A stretch of DNA of 43,108 bases from Acidobacteria bacterium 28-1 (lineage in GTDB: Bacteria; Acidobacteriota; Blastocatellia; Pyrinomonadales; Pyrinomonadaceae), in the NCBI GenBank assembly GCA_002050365.1, contig MWYZ01000031.1:1-43108 (forward strand). The letters run 5' to 3'. Shown piece after piece: positions 34,421 through 42,823 of this stretch. The position numbers and the translations under genes were made by a program. How positions within the stretch are numbered: the stretch's first letter is position 1; every line of letters begins with the position of its first letter. Under the pieces are notes generated by a model that searched no databases, was not told where the DNA came from, and was given only the letters and a program-made list of their open reading frames with translations.

Positions 34421-35125
34421 TTATTTACCCTCCATTCTTTCAACCGCTTTGGTCAGAGAGCGAAAAATATCGCGTCCGTCGTTTGAGCCAAGTAGTTCTT
34501 CGCAGGCGCGTTCCGGATGCGGCATCATTCCCAAGACGTTTCCTTCCGCGTTACAAATTCCCGCAATGTTCGAGCGCGAACCGTTCGGATTAGCTTCGTT
34601 GGACGGTTCGCCGTTTTCATCGCAGTAGCGAAAAATTATTCGATTGTTATCTTCGAGTTCCGCCAAAGTTAGGTCGTCGCAAACGTAATTTCCTTCGGCA
34701 TGAGCAATCGGGATTGAAAGAACTTCGCCCGCGTCGAGCTCGCTCGTGAACGGCGTTTTTTCGTTTTCGACGCGGATGTTAATGTGCTGACAAACAAAAT
34801 GCAAACCGCTGTTTCGCATTAACGCGCCCGGCAGCAAGCCTGATTCGCAAAGAATCTGAAAACCGTTGCACACACCGAAAACAAACTTGCCCGCTGCGGC
34901 GAAATCTTTAATTGCTTTCATCACGGGCGAAAACCGCGCCAACGCGCCGGCGCGCAGGTAATCGCCGTAAGAAAATCCGCCCGGCACGATTAAAGCGTCA
35001 TAGCCGCTTAAATCCGTTTGTTTATGCCAAATAAAATCAACCGGCTGACCGACGTGTTTTGAAACAACGTGGTATGCATCGTGGTCACAATTTGAACCGG
35101 GAAAAACTACTACTCCAAATTTCAT
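34421..35125 (-). CDS. purQ: Phosphoribosylformylglycinamidine synthase, glutaminase subunit
   Basis: PurQ supplies ammonia from glutamine to PurL in the fourth step of purine synthesis. The 234-residue class I glutamine amidotransferase shows [11 protein letters not shown] at the N-terminus, [18 protein letters not shown], the nucleophile in [12 protein letters not shown] (Cys in VCNG), and the His-Glu pair in [11 protein letters not shown]. Length is normal. purS lies upstream on the same strand; purL is not in this window. Confidence 0.96.
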   Translation of the reverse strand: MKFGVVVFPGSNCDHDAYHVVSKHVGQPVDFIWHKQTDLSGYDALIVPGGFSYGDYLRAGALARFSPVMKAIKDFAAAGKFVFGVCNGFQILCESGLLPGALMRNSGLHFVCQHINIRVENEKTPFTSELDAGEVLSIPIAHAEGNYVCDDLTLAELEDNNRIIFRYCDENGEPSNEANPNGSRSNIAGICNAEGNVLGMMPHPERACEELLGSNDGRDIFRSLTKAVERMEGK

Positions 35126-35126
35126 A

Positions 35127-35213
35127 ATCAGTCGTTAGTCGTCGGTTATCGGTTGTCAGTTGTCAGGAAATTCTGCTTCGACTGACTACCGACAACTGAC
35201 TACCGACAACTAA
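35127..35213. repeat. Heptad-repeat inverted pair in the purS-purQ gap
   Basis: Left units (CAGTCGT, TAGTCGT, CGGTTAT, CGGTTGT, CAGTTGT) face a right array of ACTGACTACCGACAACTG type. They can pair over about 30 bases with some mismatches and fill half of the purS-purQ spacer. Confidence 0.8.
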
Positions 35214-35311
35214 GCAGGTGGACAAAAATTTCGAGGTATTTAGAAAATTGAAAGTCTGATGTTTTAAGGCTCAAACAGTTTCTTTATACCGCAAAATAAT
35301 TGGTCTGGTGC

Positions 35312-35557
35312 TTACCTATCAATTTCCACCCGATAATCTTCAATGACCGGATTGGCTAAAACATCTTTTGCAATGCGTTCGGCAGTTTGCCGGGCGATGT
35401 TTTCAGACAAATCCGCGTCGAGCGCGATTTCAAAATACTTACCTTGCCGAATATCCGCGATTTGTTCAAATCCCAAAAGCTCGACCGAATGCTGAATTGC
35501 TTTTCCCTGCGGGTCAAGCACGCTCGGCTTGAGGGTTACATAAACTTTTGCTTTCAT
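35312..35557 (-). CDS. purS: Phosphoribosylformylglycinamidine synthase subunit PurS
   Basis: PurS is the small bridging subunit of the three-part FGAM synthase. The 81-residue product shows the family start KAKVYVTLKPSVLDPQGKAI, then HSVELLGFEQIADIRQGKYF and the end VLANPVIEDYRVEI. A clear ribosome-binding site (AAGGAG) lies 7 bases before the ATG. A 186-base gap containing a heptad hairpin separates it from purQ. Confidence 0.95.
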   Translation of the reverse strand: MKAKVYVTLKPSVLDPQGKAIQHSVELLGFEQIADIRQGKYFEIALDADLSENIARQTAERIAKDVLANPVIEDYRVEIDR

Positions 35558-35574
35558 TTCTGTTTCTCCTTAAA

Positions 35575-35709
35575 AACTGGAAAGCGAAAAAGTGAAAAGG
35601 TGAAAAAATTTGCTTGTCTCTCGTTAAATTTTTTGAATTATCGTTGAGCAAAAACTTTTCAGTAGACTTCTCTTTTTCACTTTTCTACTTTTTCACTTTT
35701 TCACTTTTA
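35575..35709. repeat. Heptad-like arrays upstream of purS
   Basis: AAAAAGT, GAAAAGG, TGAAAAA units (35580-35608) face CTTTTTCACTTTTCTACTTTTTCAC units (about 35671-35709). They form an imperfect inverted pair around a loop of about 65 bases, in the divergent gap between purS and the DUF4870 gene. Confidence 0.7.
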
Positions 35710-35823
35710 AAATCTTGACGCAAAATCTTGTTTTAAGCAACGGCTTTGTGTTAGATTCTCTATGACTTAATTTTCAACTTCCAAATTCATTTATAATTTT
35801 AATAAGGAGATTCTAAAAAAATT

Positions 35824-36207
35824 ATGCAAAATATGAACGGTAAAACCGCGCTCGGTCTTGATAACAATGTCGGCGCATTGGTTTGCTACTTGAATATATG
35901 TCTTCCAATCGGGTTGATTTACAGCATTATTGTTTTGGTGACCGATAAAACCAATAAACTGCCGCGTTTTCACGCTTTTCAATCGCTTTTACTAACCGGA
36001 GCGTTGCTGATTATCGGCATAGTTTTCGGAATTGTTATGGGTATTTTTACGGTAGCTACCAAATCGCCCATATTGGGTTTCGGATTTAACGGTATATTTT
36101 CCTTAGTCGTTATAGGGCTTAGCATTTTTATGGCAATCAAGGCTTATCAAGGCGATTTATTTAAGTTGCCGGTGATTGGTGATATGGCTGATAAATGGTC
36201 AAACTAA
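35824..36207 (+). CDS. DUF4870-like small membrane protein
   Basis: The 127-residue protein has three or four membrane helices: GALVCYLNICLPIGLIYSII, LLLTGALLIIGIVFGIVMGI and FSLVVIGLSIFMAIKAYQG. The segment TNKLPRFHAFQSLLL and the ending YQGDLFKLPVIGDMADKW match the DUF4870 family, whose function is unknown. An AAGGAG lies 15 bases before the ATG; M4 would shift the start by 9 bases. It has its own terminator and stands alone. Confidence 0.85.
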   Translation: MQNMNGKTALGLDNNVGALVCYLNICLPIGLIYSIIVLVTDKTNKLPRFHAFQSLLLTGALLIIGIVFGIVMGIFTVATKSPILGFGFNGIFSLVVIGLSIFMAIKAYQGDLFKLPVIGDMADKWSN

Positions 36208-36225
36208 CTTGTTTTTATATCAGAG

Positions 36226-36256
36226 AAAAGCGAGAGTTTCGGCTCTCGCTTTTTTT
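36226..36256 (+). terminator. Rho-independent terminator
   Basis: AAAAGCGAGAG (36226-36236) and CTCTCGCTTTT (36243-36253) pair fully around a 6-base loop and are followed by Ts. It ends the DUF4870 gene. Confidence 0.93.
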
Positions 36257-36279
36257 GTAACAGAAGCCTACAGAAAACG

Positions 36280-36308
36280 GAAGCCCGCGCGTGAGCAAGG
36301 GCGGAAAA
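36280..36308 (+). repeat. REP-like sequence, left flank of the RAYT gene
   Basis: The 29-base unit runs from GAAGCCCGCG to GGGCGGAAAA. An inverted copy with one mismatch lies on the other side of the transposase gene at 36898-36926. It directly precedes the transposase start. Confidence 0.85.
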
Positions 36309-36312
36309 ACTT

Positions 36313-36828
36313 ATGAACGAATATCCCGAAAGTAATTATCCGATTGCTTATCTGATAACGATTCGGAGTTATGGAACTTGGCTCCACGGCAACGAAAAAG
36401 GCTCGGTTGACCGGCACGGTTTTAATATCTTTGGAACTCCACGAATGTTTCAGAGTCAAATTCTGAGTGACTTTATGAAACAAGAAATGAAAGAAGAACC
36501 GGTTTTATTTGATAAAGCCGAAAGAGTTTGTGTTTTGGCGGCTGTCAAAGAAGTATGCGATTTTCGCGGTTACGAACTTCTTGCGGTTAGTATCAGAAGC
36601 AATCACTTGCACGCCGTCGTTTCCGCTAATACGAAACCCGATAAAATCACCAATGAATTCCAGGCTTATGCTACACGAAGTTTAAGGCAATCAGGATTGA
36701 TTGAAAAAGATAAAACTGTTTGGGCGCGTGGTAAAAGCAGATGTTATCTTTGGAAACCACGCCACGTAGAAATTGCGATTGATTACGTCCTTTACGGGCA
36801 AGGCGATGAAATCCCGAAATTCGATTAA
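36313..36828 (+). CDS. REP-associated tyrosine transposase (RAYT, Y1 HUH)
   Basis: The 171-residue protein belongs to the IS200-like Y1 transposase superfamily: single-strand DNA nucleases that act on hairpins. The HUH motif is NHLHAVV near residue 97, the start has AYLITIRSYGTWLHG, and the probable catalytic tyrosine lies in EIAIDYVLYGQGD near the C-terminus. KPRHVEIAIDYVLYG is typical. The gene is flanked by inverted REP-like repeats and a third direct, diverged copy, as expected for RAYT elements, which usually spread non-autonomous repeats. It appears intact. Confidence 0.88.
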   Translation: MNEYPESNYPIAYLITIRSYGTWLHGNEKGSVDRHGFNIFGTPRMFQSQILSDFMKQEMKEEPVLFDKAERVCVLAAVKEVCDFRGYELLAVSIRSNHLHAVVSANTKPDKITNEFQAYATRSLRQSGLIEKDKTVWARGKSRCYLWKPRHVEIAIDYVLYGQGDEIPKFD

Positions 36829-36832
36829 AGCA

Positions 36833-36860
36833 GAAACCCGGCCGTGAGGGCGGGTGGAAA
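36833..36860 (+). repeat. Diverged REP-like copy after the RAYT gene
   Basis: GAAACCCGGCCGTGAG, followed by GGCGGGTGGAAA, is a shortened relative of the left REP-like unit in the same orientation, starting five bases after the transposase stop. Confidence 0.65.
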
Positions 36861-36897
36861 GCCTTTTGCTCCACATACAAACTTTAGCATTTGAGAA

Positions 36898-36926
36898 TTT
36901 TCCGCCCTTGCTTACGCGCGGGCTTC
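36898..36926 (-). repeat. REP-like sequence, right flank, inverted
   Basis: The 29-base inverted copy of the unit at 36280-36308 has one mismatch. It lies nine bases from the purB stop codon. Confidence 0.85.
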
Positions 36927-36934
36927 TGCCCTCT

Positions 36935-38227
36935 CTATTGGAAAACCCGCGTAAATACTTTGCCGACATTTCGCAAATAATGTTCAAAAGAAAAAACCTG
37001 TTCTATTTCTTCGACGGATAATTTGTCCGCAATATCTTTGTCCGCTAAAACCAATTCCTTAAAATCTGCCGCTTCGTCCCAGACTTTCATCGCATTTCTT
37101 TGTGCGAAAACGTAAGCGTCTTCGCGCGAAACGCCTTTTTGCGTCAACGCAAGAAGCAACTGTCCGCTGAAAACAAGCCCGCGCGTTGCGTTCAGATTTT
37201 TCAACATATTTTCGGGATAAACGACTAACCCGCCAAGCAAGGACTCAGTTTTCGCCAAAATATAATCTAAAGCCGCAGACGAATCGGGCAGAACAATCCT
37301 CTCAGCCGATGAATGCGAGATATCACGTTCGTGCCAGAGCGCGACATTTTCCAAACCGACGATTGAATTAGCGCGAATCGTCCGCGCCATTCCGCAAATT
37401 CTCTCTGATAAAATCGGGTTGCGTTTGTGCGGCATAGCCGACGAACCTTTTTGTCCGGCTTTAAATTTTTCCTGCGCTTCTCGGACTTCCGTGCGCTGCC
37501 AATGCCGAACTTGGAGCGCGAATTTTTCCAGACTTGAAGCGATAATCGCCAGCGTGCAGAGATATTCGGCGTAACGGTCGCGCTGAATAACCTGCGTTGA
37601 AATCGGCGCAAATTTCAATCCGAGTTTCTCGCAAACGCGCATTTCAACTTCCGGGTCGAGATGCGCAAACGCGCCGACCGCGCCCGAAATTTTACCGACG
37701 GAAATTATATCCCTCGCTCGTTCCAAACGCTCTTTGTTTCTCCGCATTTCCGCAAACCAGAGCGCGAACGTCATCCCAAAACTCGTCGGCTCAGCGTGAA
37801 TGCCGTGCGTTCTCCCGATTTGCGGCGTGTCTTTGAATTCAAATGCGCGTTTTCGCAAAACTTCCAAAAGCGCGTCAATCTTCTTTAATAAAATCTCGCA
37901 GGATTCTTTCAAAAGAAGCGCGTTCGCCGTGTCCACAACATCGCTCGAAGTCAAACCGTAATGGACAAAACGCGCCGCTTCGCCAATGTTTTCCGCCAGA
38001 TTCGTTGTAAAAGCGATAACGTCGTGGTCGGTTGTTTTCTCGATTTCGCCGATTCGTTCAACTGTGAACGCAGCTTTTGATTTAATTTCTTCAAGCGCGT
38101 TTTTTGGAATAACGCCGTCCTCCGCGTGAACTTCGCAGACGGCAATTTCCACGTCGAGCCATTTCTGAAACTTGTTTTCCAGCGACCAAATCGCATCCAT
38201 TTCGGGTAATGTGTAACGTGCAATCAT
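36935..38227 (-). CDS. purB: Adenylosuccinate lyase
   Basis: PurB cleaves SAICAR and adenylosuccinate in purine synthesis. The 430-residue protein of the fumarase/aspartase superfamily has TTDHDVIAFTTNLAE, VHYGLTSSDVVDTANALLL, GRTHGIHAEPTSFGM and the signature loop GSSAMPHKRNPILSE. The catalytic Ser lies in the GSSAMPHK loop and the general acid in TSSD. Length and start are typical. It may be the end of a purine set with purS and purQ, which now lie across the RAYT insertion and a + strand gene. Confidence 0.97.
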   Translation of the reverse strand: MIARYTLPEMDAIWSLENKFQKWLDVEIAVCEVHAEDGVIPKNALEEIKSKAAFTVERIGEIEKTTDHDVIAFTTNLAENIGEAARFVHYGLTSSDVVDTANALLLKESCEILLKKIDALLEVLRKRAFEFKDTPQIGRTHGIHAEPTSFGMTFALWFAEMRRNKERLERARDIISVGKISGAVGAFAHLDPEVEMRVCEKLGLKFAPISTQVIQRDRYAEYLCTLAIIASSLEKFALQVRHWQRTEVREAQEKFKAGQKGSSAMPHKRNPILSERICGMARTIRANSIVGLENVALWHERDISHSSAERIVLPDSSAALDYILAKTESLLGGLVVYPENMLKNLNATRGLVFSGQLLLALTQKGVSREDAYVFAQRNAMKVWDEAADFKELVLADKDIADKLSVEEIEQVFSFEHYLRNVGKVFTRVFQ

Positions 38228-38305
38228 AATTTAATTTTGCCGCAAAGTTCACCGAGACAATTTTTTAGCCGCAAGCGAACACAAAAAAACACGAAAAATT
38301 TGTGC

Positions 38306-39457
38306 TTATCTGTGTTCATTCGTAGTTAAATTTTCCTCCTCTTGCTCTATGTTTTCTGCGGCTAGGCCCTTCTCATCGCTCTGATGTGGCGCATCTTCTG
38401 GTAGGTTATCGGCTTTGTCTCCTAAGACATCTTGAATATAAAGCGTTTGCACCAGAACCATCACGACCGCCAAAATCGGCGTGGCGAGAATCAAGCCGAC
38501 CGCGCCGACGAGCAGGGCTAAAGCCAGTTGCGAAACAATCGTCAGCACGGGCGGCAATTCGACCGTTTGCCGTTCAATCATCGGCGTAACCAAATTCGAT
38601 TCGATGAGTTGTACAAAAATAAACAAACCCAAGACATACAAAGCACTCGTCGGGCTGTCAATAAACGCTAGCAGAAGCGCGGGAACGGCGGACAAAATCG
38701 GACCGAAATTCGGAATGAACGATAAAAGCCCGGCAATAAGTCCAAGCGTTAAAGCGAGCGGAACGCCAATAATGGAAAGCCCAATCCACGTCAGCACGCC
38801 GATAAAAAGCATTGACGCGCCCTTACCGATGAGCCACCACGAAAGCGTTTCGCCGATTTCGTATAAAATCTCGCTGACCCGCCCGCGCCGCTCCTGCGGG
38901 AAAAGTTTGGTGAAACCTCTTATATAAGTTTTCGGTTCGCTCGCCAGATAAAGCGACAAAAGGAGCATCAGCGCGATGTTGGTAATCACGCCGAGCGTGG
39001 TCGAGAAATAACCGCCGACGCGCGACAAAAAGCTCGAATTATTTACCTTTTCAATTATCTCGGAGTTGCTCGGCAGTTGTTCGATAATCACTCTGCCCCA
39101 ACTATAATTGAGCAGATACGCGCTGACTTTATCTGCCGATTGCGGCAATTCGTCGCGCAGCAGTCTGATTTGCTCTGCAACGCTCGGCGCGAGTAGCCAG
39201 ACGCTCAACGCTAAAATGGTAACCAACAACACCGACACCAGCAAAACCGACAAACCTTCTGACAAATGCAAATAGCGGCGCACGATATTTGCCAAGCCGT
39301 GCAGAAAAATCGCTAGAAGAATCGCGCCGAAAAGAAGCAAAATCACGTCGAGGACGTAAAACAAAATCAAGACCAACAGCACGACGAGCAGCACGAGGCT
39401 AATGTTAATCAATACTCGTTTGGCGAAAGACATTTGGGAATTTTCAATCGGACTCAT
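38306..39457 (-). CDS. AI-2E family (PerM-like) membrane permease
   Basis: The 383-residue protein matches the AI-2E transporter/PerM family, whose members export small molecules or exchange ions; the name does not prove a quorum signal. Two N-terminal helices (INISLVLLVVLLVLILFYVL and VILLLFGAILLAIFLHGLA) are followed by an amphipathic region. The C-terminal helices contain IGVPLALTLGLIAGLLSFIP, then NFGPILSAVPALLLAFIDSP and the conserved ESNLVTPMIERQTVELPPV. The last 40 residues are acidic and cytoplasmic. A second in-frame ATG nine codons later is also possible. Confidence 0.88.
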   Translation of the reverse strand: MSPIENSQMSFAKRVLINISLVLLVVLLVLILFYVLDVILLLFGAILLAIFLHGLANIVRRYLHLSEGLSVLLVSVLLVTILALSVWLLAPSVAEQIRLLRDELPQSADKVSAYLLNYSWGRVIIEQLPSNSEIIEKVNNSSFLSRVGGYFSTTLGVITNIALMLLLSLYLASEPKTYIRGFTKLFPQERRGRVSEILYEIGETLSWWLIGKGASMLFIGVLTWIGLSIIGVPLALTLGLIAGLLSFIPNFGPILSAVPALLLAFIDSPTSALYVLGLFIFVQLIESNLVTPMIERQTVELPPVLTIVSQLALALLVGAVGLILATPILAVVMVLVQTLYIQDVLGDKADNLPEDAPHQSDEKGLAAENIEQEEENLTTNEHR

Positions 39458-39462
39458 ATCTT

Positions 39463-39571
39463 AAAAGTAAAAAGTAAAAAGTAAAAAGGCAAAAGTAGAA
39501 AACGTCTTTGCTAAATACTTTGGTTTATCGCGGACGGCTTTTTTACTTTTGCCTTTTTACTTTTTACTTTA
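39463..39571. repeat. Heptad-repeat inverted pair (AAAGTAA type)
   Basis: Left units AAAGTAA, AAAGTAA, AAAGGCA, AAAGTAG (39463-39500) face TTTACTTTTGCCTTTTTACTT (39540-39571). A stem of about 25 bases can form in the gap between asd and the permease gene. Confidence 0.88.
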
Positions 39572-40604
39572 AAAAACCTTTATCAATTAACAATTCCGCG
39601 TTCAAAACTGCCGCGCCAGCCGCGCCGCGCACAGTGTTGTGGCTTAGAGAAACAAAGCGGTAATCGAAGATATTGTCGGGAAAAAGTCTGCCGACGGTGA
39701 TTGTCATACCTTTCCCAGTGTCGCGGTCGAGTCGCGGCTGCGGACGCGAAGGCTCATCGCAAACGTCTATAAAATGTTTGGGCGACGAATAAAGATTGAG
39801 TGACGGAAAACTTTTCATTGCTTCAAAAACATTTTCGAGCGTTGAGGTTCGCCTCAATTTTACCCGAACCGAAGCCGTATGTCCGTCAATAACGTGAACG
39901 CGAAAGCATTGTGCGCTAACGGTAAAATTTGCTTTATCAATCGTTTCGCCGTTAAATCTGCCGAGAATTTTCTGCGATTCGATTTCCACTTTCGGCTCTT
40001 CGCCCGCGATATACGGCAGAACATTATCGGTAATATCGAAGGAAGATACGCCCGGATAACCCGCACCGGAAATCGCTTGTAGAGTAGTTACGAAAACTGA
40101 CTCGACACCGAATTTTCTATCAAGGGCGGCAAGCGGCGGAGCAAAGCTAACCACCGCGCAATTCGGATTCGTAATAATAAAACCTTTACCAAATCCGCGT
40201 TTGCGTTGTTGAATTTCGATTAAACCAAGATGCTGGGAGTTGATTTCGGGAATCAGAAGCGGCACATCTTCATCCATTCGATACGATGAAGAATTACTGA
40301 TAACTGCGTAGCCTGCCCGCGCAAACGCTTCCTCAGTTTCACGCGCCACACCCGACGGCAAGCTCGAAAAAACAAGCTCGCAATCGAGCGGCGGTTCAAT
40401 CGGCTGAACGACGATCTCCTTCACATAATCGGGCATTGCGCCCGCCAGTTTCCACGCGCAGGCTTGCGAAAACGGCTTTCCCGCCGAACGGTCTGAGGCG
40501 GCAAGTGCGGTTACTTCAAATTGCGGATGGTTTTCTAAAAGCTGGACGAATCTTTGCCCGACCGTTCCAGTCGCGCCCAAAATTCCTACACGATATTTTT
40601 TCAT
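39564..40604 (-). CDS. asd: Aspartate-semialdehyde dehydrogenase (archaeal/fungal-like type)
   Basis: This enzyme converts aspartyl phosphate to aspartate semialdehyde for lysine, threonine and methionine synthesis. The 346-residue protein has the NADP-binding GILGATGTVGQRFVQLL, the catalytic Cys in IITNPNCAVVSFAPPL, the substrate region ISGAGYPGVSSFDI and the active-site His in VIDGHTASVRVKL. SSLPSGVARETEEAFA and NSSSYRM place it in the archaeal/fungal branch. The heptad pair just downstream overlaps its last codons. Confidence 0.95.
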   Translation of the reverse strand: MKKYRVGILGATGTVGQRFVQLLENHPQFEVTALAASDRSAGKPFSQACAWKLAGAMPDYVKEIVVQPIEPPLDCELVFSSLPSGVARETEEAFARAGYAVISNSSSYRMDEDVPLLIPEINSQHLGLIEIQQRKRGFGKGFIITNPNCAVVSFAPPLAALDRKFGVESVFVTTLQAISGAGYPGVSSFDITDNVLPYIAGEEPKVEIESQKILGRFNGETIDKANFTVSAQCFRVHVIDGHTASVRVKLRRTSTLENVFEAMKSFPSLNLYSSPKHFIDVCDEPSRPQPRLDRDTGKGMTITVGRLFPDNIFDYRFVSLSHNTVRGAAGAAVLNAELLIDKGFLK

Positions 40605-40612
40605 AAAAACTT

Positions 40613-40692
40613 AGATGGTAGATAGCAGACAGAATGCAGAAGACAGTAATCAGCGTAAAGCAGATTTTTACCGTCTACTGTCTTCTGCCTAC
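40613..40692. repeat. Heptad-repeat pair between asd and aminotransferase genes
   Basis: Left units AGCAGAC, AGAATGC, AGAAGAC, AGTAATC, AGCAGAT face CGTCTACTGTCTTCTGCCTA. An exact 13-base stem GCAGAAGACAGTA/TACTGTCTTCTGC can form. Confidence 0.88.
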
Positions 40693-41843
40693 TTATTTAA
40701 CGCTTCCTTCATTCTTCTCACGCCTTCCGCCATCCGCTCTTCGATATTGCAAAACGAAATTCTCATAAATCCTTTCGCTTCCGTGCCGAAGGCAATGCCA
40801 GGAACAGTGATAACACGGTTTTGCAGAAACTTTTCGGCAAGTTCCAAACCATCGCCAAGGTTGCGAACGTCGAGCATTGTGTAAAACGCGCCTTCCGGTG
40901 AAGTTCCGCGCAAACCCAGTTCTTTTTCAAATAAATCAATCAAAAATTCACCGCGTTTTTTATAAATTTTTCTGGCTTCGGCTTTGGCTCGTTCAGCTTC
41001 ATCCGTCCAACCGAGAAGTGATGCTTTTTGTGAAATTGTTGAAGTGCAAACCGCTAAGAATCCGTGCAAAGTGAGCGCGGCTCGAACGACATCCGTCTGC
41101 GAACTCGCCAGCCAGCCAACCCGCCAACCGGTCATACTTAAAGATTTTGACAAACCGCTAACGATAATCGTTCGGTCATAAAATTCCGAAGCCGAACGCG
41201 GTTTTTCATCGGTAAAATAAAGATCGCTGTAAATCTCGTCGGAAATCAAATAAATTCCCGTGTCTCGTAAAGCGTCGGCAATCTGCCGCAAATCATTCTC
41301 CGTGAAAATTTTCCCCGTCGGATTTGACGGTGAAATGACCACCGCCGCTTTTGTTTTCGGGGTAATTTTCGATTTGAATTCTTTGATGTCAAACGCGAAA
41401 TCCCGTTCCGCCGGCAGACGATAAAAAACCGGAACGCCGCCGGAAATTTTAACGCAGTTTTCATAAGCGGGAAACGACGGATTCGAAATCAAAACCTCGT
41501 CGCCTTCGTCCACGATTGCCAAAAACGCGGCGGACATCGCTTCCTGCGAACCGACCGTCACGCAAATTTGATTCGGCTGAAGATTTAGGTGCGGATAACT
41601 TGCCGCAATTTTTTCTCTCAACGGAAGAAGTCCAGCGTGATTTGTATAACCATTTTGTTCTTCCAAAGTTACTCGCGCCGCTTCTTCCCGAAGAAATTGC
41701 GGAGTCGGCAAATCCGGTTCGCCCAAACCGAAATTGATGCTGTCGGGCAAAGCGCGTTCAAAAATCCGTCGAATCAAAGTCGGCTGAACGCCTTGCAGAC
41801 GGCGCGGTAATTTGAAATTTTCATTTTGCTGCATTGCTTTCAT
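40689..41843 (-). CDS. PLP-dependent class I/II aminotransferase
   Basis: The enzyme (about 384 residues) transfers amino groups with pyridoxal phosphate. The family landmarks are FGLGEPDLPTP, NGYTNHAGLLPLREKIA, VTVGSQEAMSAAF, ISPSNPTGKIF, LISDEIYSDLYF and the Schiff-base lysine in SGLSKSLSMTGWRVGW. The substrate is unknown. It lies one gene from asd, so an aspartate-family role is possible but unproven. I start it at the ATG giving MKAMQQNENF, clear of the metallophosphoesterase gene; earlier in-frame starts would overlap that gene. Confidence 0.9.
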   Translation of the reverse strand: MKAMQQNENFKLPRRLQGVQPTLIRRIFERALPDSINFGLGEPDLPTPQFLREEAARVTLEEQNGYTNHAGLLPLREKIAASYPHLNLQPNQICVTVGSQEAMSAAFLAIVDEGDEVLISNPSFPAYENCVKISGGVPVFYRLPAERDFAFDIKEFKSKITPKTKAAVVISPSNPTGKIFTENDLRQIADALRDTGIYLISDEIYSDLYFTDEKPRSASEFYDRTIIVSGLSKSLSMTGWRVGWLASSQTDVVRAALTLHGFLAVCTSTISQKASLLGWTDEAERAKAEARKIYKKRGEFLIDLFEKELGLRGTSPEGAFYTMLDVRNLGDGLELAEKFLQNRVITVPGIAFGTEAKGFMRISFCNIEERMAEGVRRMKEALNK

Positions 41844-41877
41844 AGTTAGAAATTTATCATACAAATAATAAAGCAAA

Positions 41878-42693
41878 TTAATTGTCGCAACGCACCCAAC
41901 CATTTGCGGTCTGCTCAAATCTTTCGCTTTTGACTGGCGCAAATTGCGTTTGTTCAGTTTGCCATTCAAGACGTTCGACAAGCAAACGCGCCTTTTCGAT
42001 GCGAATCACATTAAACGAATTTGCTTCGCCGCGCCCGCGTGTCGAAGTCGCCGTTCCCGCTTGAATTACCAGCGCGGAATGTCCGCTGATTTTGTAGCGA
42101 TGCGCCGTATTTCCTATATGACTGACGTGCAGATGTCCCGCCAGAAAGACATCCGCGCCGCATTCGGCAAGCGTTTTCATCGCCAGTTTTGCGCGTCCGA
42201 CAATTTCTCTATCGTCAAAACCTTCGGGCAAATCGAACGGGTGATGAGAAACGATAATTTTTACGATGTCGTTCGGTAAAGAACATATTTTCCTGCGTAT
42301 TTCGGCAATCTGCATTTCGTTGATGCGACCGTCTTTGACGGTCAGCGAACGCGCCGTGTTCACGCCCACAACAGCAATTTCTTCGTCCACGTAAAACGGC
42401 TGTAAATCGTCGGTAATATATTTTTTATATTTTTCGAGCGGAATAGCAAAACGCGCGAAAACATTATGCATCGGAATGTCGTGATTGCCGGGAACGATGA
42501 TTTGCGGCTGCGGTAATTTATCTAAAAAAGCGCGTGCTTCGATAAATTGAGCCGAACGCGCACGCTGCGTCAAATCGCCCGAAAGCACAACCAAATTCGG
42601 CGCGATTTCATTGATTATTTTGATGAGTCCGTCAACTATCGCATAATCTACGCGCCCAAAATGCACGTCAGATAAATGGACAAGTGTTCGCAT
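41878..42693 (-). CDS. Calcineurin-like metallophosphoesterase
   Basis: The 271-residue protein has all five metal-binding blocks of the family: LSDVHFG, LSGDLTQ, VPGNHDI, VSHHPF and AGHLHVS. The pattern matches the CpdA/class III phosphodiesterase group, which hydrolyse cyclic nucleotides or other phosphodiesters; the substrate is not proven. It is cytoplasmic, with no signal peptide. The stop lies 34 bases before the aminotransferase start, and the two are probably co-transcribed. Confidence 0.93.
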   Translation of the reverse strand: MRTLVHLSDVHFGRVDYAIVDGLIKIINEIAPNLVVLSGDLTQRARSAQFIEARAFLDKLPQPQIIVPGNHDIPMHNVFARFAIPLEKYKKYITDDLQPFYVDEEIAVVGVNTARSLTVKDGRINEMQIAEIRRKICSLPNDIVKIIVSHHPFDLPEGFDDREIVGRAKLAMKTLAECGADVFLAGHLHVSHIGNTAHRYKISGHSALVIQAGTATSTRGRGEANSFNVIRIEKARLLVERLEWQTEQTQFAPVKSERFEQTANGWVRCDN

Positions 42694-42699
42694 AGTTTT

Positions 42700-42823
42700 T
42701 AACAGTGAATAACTAAGAAGGCTGTTTGAAAACTCTTGAGTTCCGTCAGGAAAGGCATGTTTATAGTTTGAAATTTGTAAATAAGCACCTGAACAAAAAT
42801 AATGAGGTAAAATAGTTTCTCAA
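42700..42823. mobile_element. Probable left end of the IS630 element
   Basis: This AT-rich segment between the metallophosphoesterase gene and the transposase should contain the element's terminal repeat. No terminal repeat pair can be checked because the other end is missing. The 14-mer AAGGCTGTTTGAAA (about 42718) also occurs near 32271, which may be chance. Confidence 0.35.

Noticed and set aside
32271..42731. Shared 14-mer AAGGCTGTTTGAAA near 32271 and 42718
   Set aside because: The match is short, its flanks differ, and no IS end could be shown at the first site.
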